Of a DNA stretch of 64,000 nucleotides, positions 22,676 to 35,808 are shown piece by piece; the stretch's first letter is position 1; the number at the start of each line of letters is the position of its first letter. This DNA is from Eremophila alpestris peregrina (taxonomy: Eukaryota > Chordata > Aves > Passeriformes > Alaudidae): contig WMCF01000018.1 of the NCBI GenBank assembly GCA_009792885.1, positions 6,880,112 to 6,944,111 on the forward strand. The letters are read 5' to 3'. Under the pieces are notes generated by a model. That model was not told where the DNA came from and made no database searches. It was given only the letters and a program-made list of their open reading frames with translations. The position numbers were made by a program, and so were the translations under genes.

Positions 22676-25600
22676 GTATGTACATGGGATTTTCTCCTTT
22701 TTTATTTTATTGGATGTCTCGTTATTTTTGCATAGTTCATCTTACAAGGAAATACCTGCTCTTTACTGTCAAAATAAAGGAGAGTGGGCAAGAGGGGAAA
22801 AAAGAATATTCAAGATCTTTGTAACATTCCCTACACACGGGAACAAATTATTTTGAGAAAATTATAAAGAATGGATTTTTTTTTCTGCTTTCATAAGGAA
22901 AAACAATCTGTTCCAAATGCTGCACAAATATTGCCAACTTTATTTAACAGTTTCTAGGTAAGGAATGCCTTCTGAAGGGTCATTGCTGGGGAAAAAAAAG
23001 ACATCAGAGATGGACAAAAACTTAGGTGCCTGGCTTTGAGCCTGGCACATGACACACACCAGGTCATGCTTTTTGGTCAGACACTTATTTAACAAGTCAC
23101 AGAGAGTTCAGCTATGCTGAACACTGCTTTTCCTCCTGTGATTCATCCTGATGAATGCTCTGCATGTTAATCCCATGAACTGGGAGGTTATGATCTGCCA
23201 TGTCCAATAAAGGGGTTTAGATTGAGGATTTTCTGAAGGCACTTTGGAAGAAGCGCGTACTTCACAAAACTTCATCCTCTCAGTAGTTTGATGTAAAGGT
23301 AACTGAAAAGAAGGTCAGCTGTGGGAGGGTTTTGAGGAAAGAGGCCACATCTGGGGCACACAGGAAATAACTGATGTCTGGGTAGCTCCTGCCTGTGTTT
23401 CAGAAGCTTTGGGATTTCCTGCCTTGGCCCTTGAGCTGGGTTGCTGAGGTGCAGCATCTTTCTCAGCCTCACCTGTGCTGCCATCAGCTGCTGTTTGATC
23501 TTCACTTACAAAATGGAATTCATTGTTTAATGCTCTGTTTTAAATCATAGTCTGATGATGTTTCACCTTTAGTGGAAGTGTTTATTCTTGATTGTTAAAA
23601 AAAAAAATTAAAAATAATAAATTTGTGCACATTCTCTTGCTGTATTTATATGGAGAAATGGACCACTGGTGAGAAAATCTTTTCCGAAACCTGGAAAATA
23701 CCAGGCATATTGGCTATAGATATTGAGAAGGGAAATATTTTTTTTTGTTTTGGTTCATGTGTTTTTGGTTGTATTTAATGAAATACATTTTTTTATCAAT
23801 ACTGAGTTTTTAAATAGGAAAAAGAAATTATATTCTATTATCTGTCTTTTAAACAGAATTTGTACCCTTGACTTTGAACACTAGCAGAGAAAGTCTACTG
23901 CACATTTAAAGGAGAAATCCCACAGAACAATTTCTCTGCTGGAATCAATGGGTTCAGCTTCATTAACTTCATCCATTTACAGTACAAGAGCACTTTCACC
24001 TACCTTTCTAATTGTTAGTGTAAAGCCTTTTGGTTATTTTTTATCATTTGATAAATCACAACACATTGCAGTTGATAGGCTGTAGATTCATTCTGTAATA
24101 AAAAAAATATCCTTCCAGTGGTACAGCCAGCTGTGATGGACCTTTCTTTTAATGTGCAGAATTAGCTGCTTATTTTGCATCTGTTAATGTGCAGTCACAT
24201 GATTGCACTGAAAATATTTGTATGGTCAGTACCTTAAAAGCATGGTATGAATTACAGGAAATCCAAACAGGATTGAGCATTCCTTCTATCCATACAATGT
24301 TTTATCAGTCTTTGCCTTTTTAAAAAAATCTATAAATTGATGAAGAGTTATTCTAAATCTCAAGTCAGTGAAGAATTAATCTGTACTAAATTTTCTTTGT
24401 TCAGAGGAATGAGATGCTTTGACTCAGGTTTAATCCATGAAGTACTAAAGGAAGGTGAAGCTGACCAGTAGATAAAGCAGTAGTAGAAGCTTTAGACAAA
24501 GGCCTTGCCAAAAAAATTAGTTAACACTTTTTGGATTTGTTGTTTTCTTGCCATTGCACCACTATCAGTGGAAAACAGTGTGAATTTGAATACTCTGCTG
24601 AGCTTCTCAGTGGCCTCATGGAGAGGGGTTTCAGGAAAAGCCTGATGCCATGTCATAGTTCACCACTGACCCATCAGGAAATATTTCTCAAGAAATATGC
24701 TCCTTACTTGGGCTAAGGCATCATGGGTGATTTATTTCATTTCTCTGGCAGCTAAAAGTATCCTTTTTCTTAAAGATTTTTTTTTTTTTGTATAAATGGG
24801 GAGGTTGTGTAGAAAAAACTGTCAGTCAGCCTGGAGAAAGAGGAGTTATAAAGGGGTGGGAATTTGTCATACTAGCCTACTTTAACTCTGACCTGAATAT
24901 TTTCTTGGTCTGGAATTCTCAATTCTCTCTTTTCCCTCCAAGAATTTCTGTTGGTTAGAAAGTAACACCATAGACTTGGATTTTTTTTATCATTGTAAAG
25001 ATTTCAAAGTGATGCCGTGTTAATGAGAATCATGGGTTAATATGAAAGTATAGACAAAGTCATCATATCAAATAGGGATAGTGCAAAAACTGAGTAGAGA
25101 GGGTAATTGGTGAGTTCTTTAAAGTTATTTAAATTCTGTTACCAGTTTATTGTCCTTTTCTCTGAAAAAAAAACCAATAGAAGTTTAAAGGAACTGCTTC
25201 ACTAATAAATTACTGCCTTAAGTTTTGTCTGCAAATATCTTTCACTCTTCCCTATATTATTAGTCTTTCCCTGTGCTTTGGAGTTAGGTAAGTGGGCAAT
25301 TGCTTTTGCCATGGATTCCTACCAACACCCTGTGATTGGTAGTAACTGGCTGGTGCTTGGTGGAAATCAGCTTATCTTCTCTTCTGTTTTTCACAATCCT
25401 GCCAACTTTAACTGGTAGGCTTCAGCTCACAGGATAACCCCAGGCTTGGCTTCCAAAGCATCCAGTCCATTTCTACAGCTGATTTATTGTCAAGTTTGCA
25501 TTGACATCAACTTTGCACACCCTGTGAAGCTGATGAGTGGGAATAGATTTAGGGAATTGGGAATTAGAAATAATTCAGCGTTGAAAAAAAAGATCCAACT

Positions 25601-28600
25601 TGTTAGTTGTCACTTCTGTATACAGCCTGAATCTTTATGGAAGTAATAGTTGTGCTTAATATGTTTTGTTAATGGTTATGTAGCTGTCAAATAAATTCCA
25701 TTATTTCTTATTACATCATTAGAGACCATTAAAAGGATATTAGCATGCTGATGTAATTATGCAAGCAGACGTAAAATTACTATAGTTATGATTTTATAAT
25801 CTAATTATGGGTGTCCAATGCCCCTGGTGATTGATTGTTGGAGTGGTATCAGGGATTGGAGTCAGATGGGTACTAATGTTTAGGAGGGTTTGTATCTATT
25901 TTATTTAAAAATATATGACTTAGCAATCTCCAGTATTGGCCTTCTTCATGTAATTGAGTTATTCACAGCATGAGACTTTATCAAGAAACATCAAAATATA
26001 ATGAAAATACCAAAATCTCTCAGCTCAACTTTGAAAGTTGTGGAAAAGACACAGAATTAATAGTCAAAGTAATTGATTAGAGCAGATAGGACTTGAGTGG
26101 TTTCTGAAGAGAATACAAATAATTTTTGAATTTGTATTTATTATTCTCACATTTGTGGTATTTACTGCCAGCATTGTAAAGGGGAAGTTTCAGTCTGACC
26201 TTAGGTGAATACCTTTGCAAGGAAAGAAACCAGATTATTCTGATTTCATATTATTTCAGGCCTTATATCCTATCATCTCCACCTCCATCTCCAGATTTTC
26301 AGCTGAATATTACATTTTCTCTAGATTGATATGATTTTTCCAATTGTCACTGAAGATCTTTTGCTCTAGGTGTCTCTTTTTTCTCCATTTTGTTCTGCTT
26401 TAGCTTCCTCCACCCATTTATCTTAATGGCAGTTTCCTCCTTTTTACCATCTAATATACCAAAACTCAGTACTCAAAAGAACTGAACTTTCAGGAGATGT
26501 GCTAACTTGACCAGCATTTCCATTTTCACATATAATTTTTCTGTGGAAAACCTCCAGCAGAGCACTCTATTTTCATTCCATAAAATTACATTAATCTCAA
26601 TCTGCTGCTGTTGTTTTGAAGTGTAACAATTCACTTGTTCAGCTTGCACAGTGCTCCCTACCCACACTGGGACTACAGGTGAATTCAGTGTTTACTTAAG
26701 TAGTTTATTATATGAAAAATGGAAAATTCAAGTTATCTGAAGGTATACAAGGAAACCATCAGAAAAATACCTTTCAAATTTTGTAGCAGACACAGCAATG
26801 TGATTTGACATTTGGAAAAGAAAATGCTATCAATTCAAAGTAATAACTAGTTTCAAAATTTAACTAAGCTTGACTTATATGGAAAATGCTTTTATTTAGG
26901 TGATGAGAATAAACAAAAAATTGAGTTTGGACTGAACTCCATCCATTTTTCTGTTTTGTTTTGTTCAGGTGACCATTCTTTTGAATAACAGTAATTATGA
27001 TAGACTTCTGAAATATTGAATCACATCGATATATTTTTCTACAGCCAACTGTTTTATTTCATAATCAGAAAAGAAATCCTCACTTAATGAGTAGCTCTTC
27101 AGTGTTTCATTTTATTTTCATTGTTCAATGTGTGGCTTCAGGTTTTATTTATTGCACTTTATTCAAATTCTGCTTTGAGGTCAGAAACCCTATTTCCTTC
27201 TGTTTTGGTTTGGATTTTTTTTTTCCTATAGTGCTCTTCACTACACTGTCAAAATGCTTGGCAAACATGAATTGATATATTTAACTCATATGAGCTATGG
27301 GGTTTTATTAGGACCATCCAGAGCTAGAGTTCTGCATGAAAAGATTGGTGTCAAAGCATTTCCCACTGTGAGGTGTCCAGTGTGATGTCTCACTGCATGG
27401 CTCACTCAGCCTCGTCTGGAACAAACTTCCCTGACTGAGGCAGAGATCCCCTTGGCTTCAATCTGCTGAGCATTCCATTACCTAAGCATTCAGCAGTCCC
27501 AGAGATCAACCCTCCATTCAGAGACTGATATTAGGCCTTTAATATTAAATAAATACATCAATTCCTGCAATTATTTTCCCTCAAATGAACTGAGACCGAG
27601 TCTGAGTCTGAAGTGGATGATTCCAGCAGAATTTAAAGTAACAGTAATTAGTAGCAACAGTAGTAATGTAACCTTTAAATCTTTGTTATTCCATACTTCA
27701 TTTGCAACATACTTCCTGAAGTCTGATAAAATTGAAATTAAGGGCCCTCAAAATATTGGTCTTCTCTACTACTTGACCACCATTCATCTTTGAATTTCAA
27801 TGATCTTACTGAAAAAACTTTTAAAACTTTTGAAAGAAAGGCTGCATTTCTGTATTTGAAGTAAGACTGATTTTTTTCCTGTTACACAGTAGCATGTCCA
27901 TAGTGTTAATCATGATTCTTTAATAGTTTTGTGTAAATAGTGATTTTAACAACAGCTTGAATTTGGAAGGCATGAGGACAGTTACAAGCAGATTCTTTCC
28001 TTACTTCAAATCTCTTGTTTCCAAGTACTGGGCTTAGAGACATTTTGCACCTCCTTTTCAAAGAGCAGGTCTTGCACAACCAAACACTTCCCATCATTAT
28101 CGCTGCTCTCCAGAAGAGCTGGAACAGCTGGGCTGGAATAAATACAATTTGAAAAGCCAGCCAACCATCCCAGTGAAAAGGACTTGAACTGAGGAAGATA
28201 TCTGAAAATCAAACCATGTGCTGAAAGTTTGGAGAAGCTTAAAACACTTTCAAATTGGAAGTGTTGGGCAGGCAGAGTGGTGAGTGGATCCCCCAGCCTC
28301 ACCTATTATAAACACATGCATTGGCTGTAGTGTCCTAAACATGCACTGTAGGGTTTGTTCCTTGTTTGTCATGTTATTTTTATAACACCTGAAAAATTCA
28401 ATCGACCAGTTAATCATATTCACTCATCCAGAACCTAAACACTGGAACAAAACTTGGTATTTTCACTCCATTGTGCTGATGGGTTGTGACATGTGGTGTG
28501 TGCATGTTCTAAATGTAAACAACTCAGGAAATGACTGAGAGGCAGGGTGGTGTGAGGGAGGATGATTTAACCACTGGTACCACAGGGTCTTGTTGGGTTT

Positions 28601-29729
28601 GTATTTGAAAAGTTCCCTCCATTGTGCAGATCCTCCACAATTCCCTTCCCCTTGATTTGGTGTGGTCAATCTTTTCTCGTGTAGATTAATATTCTTGCAA
28701 AGTTTTTTTTTTTTTTTCCAGATTTGGCAGATTCTGGATTTTGCTGTCATTTAAATTTACTGAGAGGAATGTTCTATAACTCATCCTGCTCTCCTTAAGA
28801 AGCTGTAATATTAACTAGAAATAGACATATTTTTTTATTTCCACTCCATTTATTGTCCAGAAATTAAGCAAGATTCTGTTTCAATTTGAACTATACCATG
28901 TTTAGTCTCAATAAAAAGACCTTTCAAGAAAGTTGAGCAGTATTTGTCATCTGCTCTCTGATTTTAAGTAGCAAACAAGTAACTGTGGTTATTTGACATA
29001 ATCTTGTTTAAAGTGTTATAAAAGCAGAACTCAGAAATAATGGAACCCCTTTTATTCAAACTTGACTTCTCCCACAGATTTAATGAGTCTGGGAAACAAA
29101 TTGTGTGAAAAATGTATTCCTGGAACTCATTGCATGCAGGCATTTATAAGAAATTACATTGTGTTTTCTGGTACATATTGTTTTATTTGACAACTAATTT
29201 AGAATATAAAGATTCATCACTTTTTAGAGGAATGATGATAAGGGGGAAAAAAAGGTGAAAATTTAAACTATGCATTTCCTTCCTTAAAAATGAGTGGTTC
29301 CACAGCCTTAGCATTACATTCATCTTGTGGCTTTTCCCCCTGAGGTACAATACATTTTGTGTTCTTTTCTTAAATGAATGTGCATATAACCAAGATAATT
29401 TTGCCTTCTCCACTGTAACTTTCCTGCTAGAAAAATTTAAAAATCATTAAAATAACAGGAAAGATTTTGGCCTGCAGCATTTTATGAATTCTAGGTTACA
29501 AAAGAGAGAGACCATAAAAATCTGAATAGATTTTTACAAATAATATGTATGCTGCTTGGCTTTCCATTGCAGCATTTAATCTCATTAAAACAGAGGATTT
29601 GCACCTTTGTAATCAAAAGCAGAATGAATCCACTCTTACTGATAGATTTCCATGAAGTCGTAGGTCCCTGCTGAAGAGGTTTCTATACATATGGGAACTT
29701 TTGAAGTTCTTTCTTTTTTTAACTTCATA

Positions 29730-29763
29730 TCTCTCTCTCTCTACTACTCATCTCTCTGTGTGA
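29730..29763 (+). repeat. Short pyrimidine (TC) microsatellite
   Basis: Interrupted TC repeat of the form TCTCTCTCTCTCTACTACTCATCTCTCTGTGTG. Short, with no associated element. Confidence 0.7.
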
Positions 29764-29904
29764 CTGAGAATGCCATCATGTTCCTTTTTTAATAAAATCA
29801 AAGTTCATAACATTATAGGGTAGGCAGGATATATTCCTTTCTTTCAAGTAAGTCATTGAGTGTGTGCTGCCAATGCATTTAATTTATATAAATCTTCAGA
29901 TATT

Positions 29905-30050
29905 ATTAACAGGTAATAATTTCCATTCTACAGATGGGTAGATTGAAACCCAAGGCAGTTTGCTTCATTTCCCCTAAAATGGCACAGGACTTGATGACAG
30001 ATATGAGAATAGAAGCAGAGAACTATGATTCTCTTGAACTAAAGCTTCAT
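29905..30050 (+). mobile_element. Probable MIR/CORE-SINE relic
   Basis: The block TTCCATTCTACAGATGGGTA, followed by GATTGAAAC and CCAAGGCAGTTTGC, parallels the MIR core, where an 'ATTTTACAGATGAGGAAACTGAGG' section is followed after a gap by a 'CTTGCCCAAGGTCAC' section. Later, GATGACAGATATGAGAATAG...CAGAGAACTATGATTCTCTTGAAC fits the following part loosely. Such ancient SINEs are rare but known in bird genomes. The match is by eye, diverged and with indels, so the boundaries and the exact family are tentative. Confidence 0.4.
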
Positions 30051-33000
30051 CCACAAATAGAATTACTAATATTAGAAATCAAAAAAGGTTTTTATGTAGG
30101 GATTTGTTTAAAAGAATAACCTCTTAGAAGAAATGTGAAAATTATTTTATGGCTGTGTCTCCTGCCCTTGATCCTCCTGCCCTTGGCTACCTGATTCCCC
30201 TAGAACTACAAACACACCCTTTTTTCTCTCATGTTGTGACCTGGGTGGTTGCATTTCATGAGCATTGCAGACCTGCTGACCCAGCTGAAAAAGATAAAGA
30301 ATGCTTTTGCATTTTTGTTACAGCCTAGCCAGTAAATATTGCATAAACAGATCAATGAGTTGAATTACAACCTACCTGTGCAAGGGTTTGTATTCCTTAA
30401 GAGCCATAAAGGCAGAGCAAATGTACATCTGTAGGTGCAACTGAAAAAGCCCAATAAATTGCACTTGCAGTGCCTCCTTTGCCAAGGAAATATCTCACAG
30501 ATGGCAGGAGAGCCTCAAGAACAGATCTTCTCATTGGTGTTTTCAGAGCTCAGGGAGAATCCAACAGGTCCTTAGGAGGACAAGCAGGAGAGCTCTGCTT
30601 GTAGCACTCAGAATTTGGTCACCTTTTGAACTAAGACTGTAGCAAAGTTTGGGGTTTTTTGTCTTTGGTTGTGCTGCCTAACACTGACACAATAAATCTG
30701 TGTCCTACGTGGGTCCTATCAAAGCTCTGAGCATTCTGAACCAGTACCTCTGTAACAACCCTAAAATGCTCCTCATTAAGGATTAAAAGTCACTTGTGCA
30801 AGTGGAGTAAAAGGTGACTGCCCATCCCAGCAGCAAATCCTGGATGTGCTTTCAGCCAGTTCCATCAACAACACAGCTGTGGACAGGGTGGGCAGGGCTG
30901 GAGCCAGTAAAATGCACTGTGGTCTTACTGGGTGAAAATTAAAAATGTCAGCTGTTTGTAGATATAAAGGTATAAAAAAGGAAAATGGAAAGATAAATAG
31001 AATGCTTGCTTTGTTCTTTTTTATGATATAAATTTTATCCTTTAGCTTAATCCTTGGGGAGTGGAAGAAAAATTACATTTAAGAAGATTTTTGAGACCCT
31101 TTTCCCACCCTCGCAGGGTCCAAACACTTTTTTTTTTTTAACCATAAGAAATTATAGCACTTGAAGGGTTTGTTCTTTTAAATACTGTAATTAAGAACCT
31201 TATTTGCATGGCAGGCAAAGCTGGCGACTTTCATGTACTCAGTGTGGTGAAAATGTCAAGTTTCATGGCTTGTGACAGATTAATAGAAAAATTATTTTAA
31301 AACTCTGCAAATTATTCATAGATATTGAGTAATCATCAAAAGTTGCATTTTGTGAAGAATAAAAATAGGGCAAACTGAGTGTAGCATCAATCTCTAAATT
31401 AAGCGTTGTCTCTTTTTAAAATCATTTAAATTGTAGGCTTAGCAAAATAATCTTCACCTCAGATGAAGCAAGTTGTAAAATCTTTAAAATACTCTTTCAT
31501 CATCTTTTGCAATGTAAATCAGGATCAGTGTACTTAGCACAATTTTGATGCATATAGATTAAATGATTAATACAAAATTAATGACTGATGTAAAATAATT
31601 AAAGCCCCATCTTTCAGTATCGGTATCAGGGACCCACCAGACACGGGCTGCTGTTATTGGAAAGCAGGACTTTCTGGGCCAGCCATCCCTTTTCTGTGCC
31701 TTCAGTCTGGAAATTATTCTAATGACAGTGTTGTGCCAGGCATTTCATTATTTGGACACCTTGCCCTGGCCTCTTCTGTGTCCCTGCAGTCACTGCTCAG
31801 TGCTGATCGTGTCATCAGGGGGACAGGAGAGGCCACCACGAGGTGTCCAAGGCCCCACCTGATTTATGAGGAATGTAACTTGCAGGAGTGAATCTGGGCT
31901 GCCACGGTCAAACCCAGACATAAATTTTGTTTCCATGTTGTTGCCACGTTTACGAGATGTGATTGCTCTGAAACTGTCAATCTGTTTTTCTGATCTTTGT
32001 GGTCTCCCTGTTTTGCCTCCCAACTGCCCGGTGAAAACCCCTCTTATGGAATTGAAGTGGTGATAGGGAATCAGCCACTACCTGGTGGGCACTGCAATTA
32101 GTGTCCTTCCCTCAGCAGGGGTTTTGCTTTTCTAGCTTTAGTAGCTGGTCACTGTCAGACACCAGGTGTAATGCCAGGACAACAAGTCTTGAACTTTCTG
32201 TGCTGTGTTCAGTGCAGGAACACTTCAGAGGATGGTGCAAACTGTTCACGCTCAGTGTGTATGAAGGATATAAATATTAACATGATATATTGCTTGCTGT
32301 ATTGCAGGGTATTCTGGAACACTGTGCATCATTCTGCACTTTAGGGAGCATGTTAAGGGTTTCCTGAGAAGGGCTTGAAAACACTCATTTTGCTAAAACA
32401 GAATGAGGTTTTTTTAATTGATCACTGGCTGTGCATACATACCTGTCAATAGGAATGTGAGAATACACACAGCTCCACATTGATATTTCTGCAGCCCAGG
32501 TGCAAAGTGAAGCAAATCTTGGAACAGTAAAGATATTAAAGAGTGAGAGATGTGTGCCTTTTTAGTATTAAGTCTGAGTGATGATCAATAATTCTCTACT
32601 CAACAGTTCAGAGATGTTATTTTGTAGCAGGTCAGCATAACACATTTTTTTTTTTTCAAAGACTTCCTGAATCTTTGAAGCTGTCAGGTACCTGCACGTG
32701 CCATGTAAATACAGTACAATGTAATACTTCACAGAATAAATTCTGGCCAGCAGTTGTGGTCAAAAATGTTGGTCATACTTGAATCAAATGGTCAACTGAT
32801 TTACAGCTACTCTGAGTATCAGAAGGAGAACAAAATAACCAAGTGTGCATTTCTTAATCCATTCATGTATTATGTGTCAGTGTCCAGCTGCAATTTTCTG
32901 CCTTTGTTTTCCTCTGTAAATCGTGTTGTAGAAACATGTTGTAGTACAAAAATGCCTCTGCTAATTATGTGCTTTTCCCCATTGATTTGATTTGGTATGT

Positions 33001-35763
33001 TTGTATATATCTAAATATAATGTCCATCTTAATTTTTCCAGAATTGAGAGGGTGAAAAGGCAACTTCAGTGCAATATAAACAATGGGCGGAAGCTTCAAA
33101 TGCCTAAACACAAGGCATAGAAATGTGTACACATTGCAAGTCATTAGTTCAAGCCCACCAAACGTTTCCTGAGACAATTACCTTCCCTGCTATAAAATTT
33201 GCTTTGCACAGTCCTCTGGAGCGTTACTAATTGCTTTTCTTAACCTCCAGAGATTAAAGGATTTTGAAATGAACATATAGACAAGTAGTGACTTTAATTT
33301 CAAATCTAAGCTTTATTAAGGCAAGCCCTGTTTTATAAAATGGGGTCATTAAGAGAATGTTTCGTGTTGGAAATAGCCAATCCTGATCTCCTCATCTTCC
33401 TCCAGTCTTGAGAAATTGTACTGTGCCTGTATCTGAAAAATGAGATGCCACCTCAAATCATTTCCATCTGGCATCAGCTCTGTGTCTCATCTTCAGGAGC
33501 ACACAGCCCCACGTTGGCACTTGTTTCTCAAATCCTTTTCCACTAGGGGGTATGATAGACTGTGGCTGCCTCTCTCAGAGAACAGGCACTGTGATACTGT
33601 GATGCTGAAGCACACGAGGGAGAGGAGCAGGCATGAAAAGCTTGGTACATAATTTATGGAGATTTAAATCCTGTCATTCATAAATATAATTATAACCCAC
33701 GGCTTGAAAGTGATATGGACCTTGCCATATTGATCACGCTCCAGCTCTGTTTATTCAGATCATTCATTTGTTGACAGGGAAAATGTAAGAATGCTGTTAG
33801 TCATAAAACAATTAACAAAAGGAAATACTTCTATTTTGCACAAAAGAATATTCTTTGTTTCTGTGTGTGTGTTGTGCACCCTCCCACCTTCAGATGGGAA
33901 ATACAAACCCAAGGGGAGGGGATATTATTAAATCAGCAATCAACCTTCAAGTCATTTTGGTATAAACACTGTAATTATTTCATCTCTAGTAAACAGAATA
34001 AAAGATAACAGCACATAAGGGTGACAATTTGCAATATGCTTTGAATGTCTTTGTTAAAAAAACCCTTATTATGACTGAAGGCAACATTATTGTAAGTAAA
34101 AAAAAAAGCAAAAGTTGTGACAGCCAACAGGGAGGGTAATTAGTTGGTAAAGTTCAAATAATAAATTTAGCAGGTCATTACAACAGACATTCTATTTTGT
34201 GTGGGGAGAAGTCTCTATATATTGGCCTTGAAGCCAGAACTGCTTACCTTTATTTAAAAAAAAAATTGTAAAAAAGTATAAGAAAAAAGTGATGAGTGTA
34301 ATTACATTGTACAGTCCAGATACCCTCTAAAATTCACAATCTTGACTTACTTAAATGAGTATAAATTCATTTGTGTCACAAAAAAATAACTACAGATTTA
34401 CCTGGGGCTAATTGTAGTAGCCTGCAGCTCAGGGGAGGGATAGACAAAAAATACTGTCTAACATTTTTAGGAGGGGATGTCAGATGTGGGTGAGGTTTCA
34501 GCCTGGCCATTGTGGTTTCCATGTGTGACTGTTTTCTCCTGCCCTGGTGAGTGCTGGCTGGGGTGAGGAGTGATGCCTCTGCTCCCACAGCTCCTCCCTC
34601 CTCTGTGGGAATGGTTTGCTAGAAATCCATCAGCTTACAAGCAAATGTGTGCACTTCAGTGAGCCCTGGTATTCAGGGCAGTTGGAAGACAATTGCCATT
34701 AATGCTAGCCAGGTTTCAGAGGGTCTGACACGGGAAAGCAACTTAAAGTTCCTGTCAGGGGTGCATTTTATACATCTTGGAACCTTTGCTCAGGCTGGTT
34801 GACCTCTTGTTAAAACGTCTTTTAAAAATATTTTGCAGTCAAATAATTACTGGTTTTGTTTAAGTGTTCTCATCCAACACATAATGAACAGTGAGGAATT
34901 CCCTAAAGGGCATCTTTTGTTATTGAAATGTTTATTTATTGAGTGCTTTTGCCAGAAGCCCCCCATGAGAAAAATCTCATTTTATGAGCTCCTGAAGCAG
35001 TCAGTTCCCAAAACATCAAGCAGAAATGCAATTTTGACCAAGTAATCTCAAGGTCTTTTGTTTGCTTTTAAATAAACAGAATGCCAATGTGCAAAAAGTT
35101 GTGACTAAAGCCACTTCATTTTCTGTATTTTCCAAATATTCCTAGTGAAGCCATGTGGATGTGGTGCTCAGGTGATTTCTTACATACAAGAATTCAGTTG
35201 CTACAGTAGAGGAAAACAATGTCCCACAGACCAACATATGAGTGGGTGTTTTAAATGGTTCTCATATTTATTCTTTCCTACAAAAGGATGGTCTTTACTC
35301 AGTATCATCCCACTTGCAGGAGGAATTGTTTTCCTTGCCCTGTTTTTTTGTTCTTGTTTTCCCTGAGCAGTGAGGAGAAATGACAGTACTTGTGGAAACA
35401 CTGATGTGGGCATGACTTGGATCTTCCCATGCTCCTGGATTATCCAGGTGGAGTCAGTAGAGAATAGAGGGATGGTTGATGAGAGGCTTCACTCCTTGGC
35501 AATCCCTGTCTCTCACTGCCTGGGCTGGGTCACTGAAATGATCCAGGATTAATCTGTCTGATTTTACTGATGCCAGGAAGTGCTGGGCTGCAGGGAGTTG
35601 GGCAGGGCAGGACAAGTGGGAGGAAGTGGGGAGTGGCTGAGAGATAAACATAAAACATTCAGGTAAGGGAAGGAGGGCAGGAAACTTTTTGTCTTTGCTG
35701 AAAGAGCCAAAGTGTCACTACATTGTGCTTGAAATTTTGTGTTGGTTCTAGGTTATCAGCTAT

Positions 35764-35808
35764 AACTATATATAGTTCTATAGTTAGGCTATGCAGTTAT
35801 ATATAGGG
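35764..35808 (+). repeat. Palindromic TATA cluster with short direct repeats
   Basis: A perfect 14-base palindrome AACTATATATAGTT (35764-35777) is followed by CTATAGTTAGGCTATGCAG and then TTATATATAGGGACTATGCAG, so the word CTATGCAG occurs twice. This is a small local cluster of inverted and direct repeats, and no function is implied. Confidence 0.6.
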
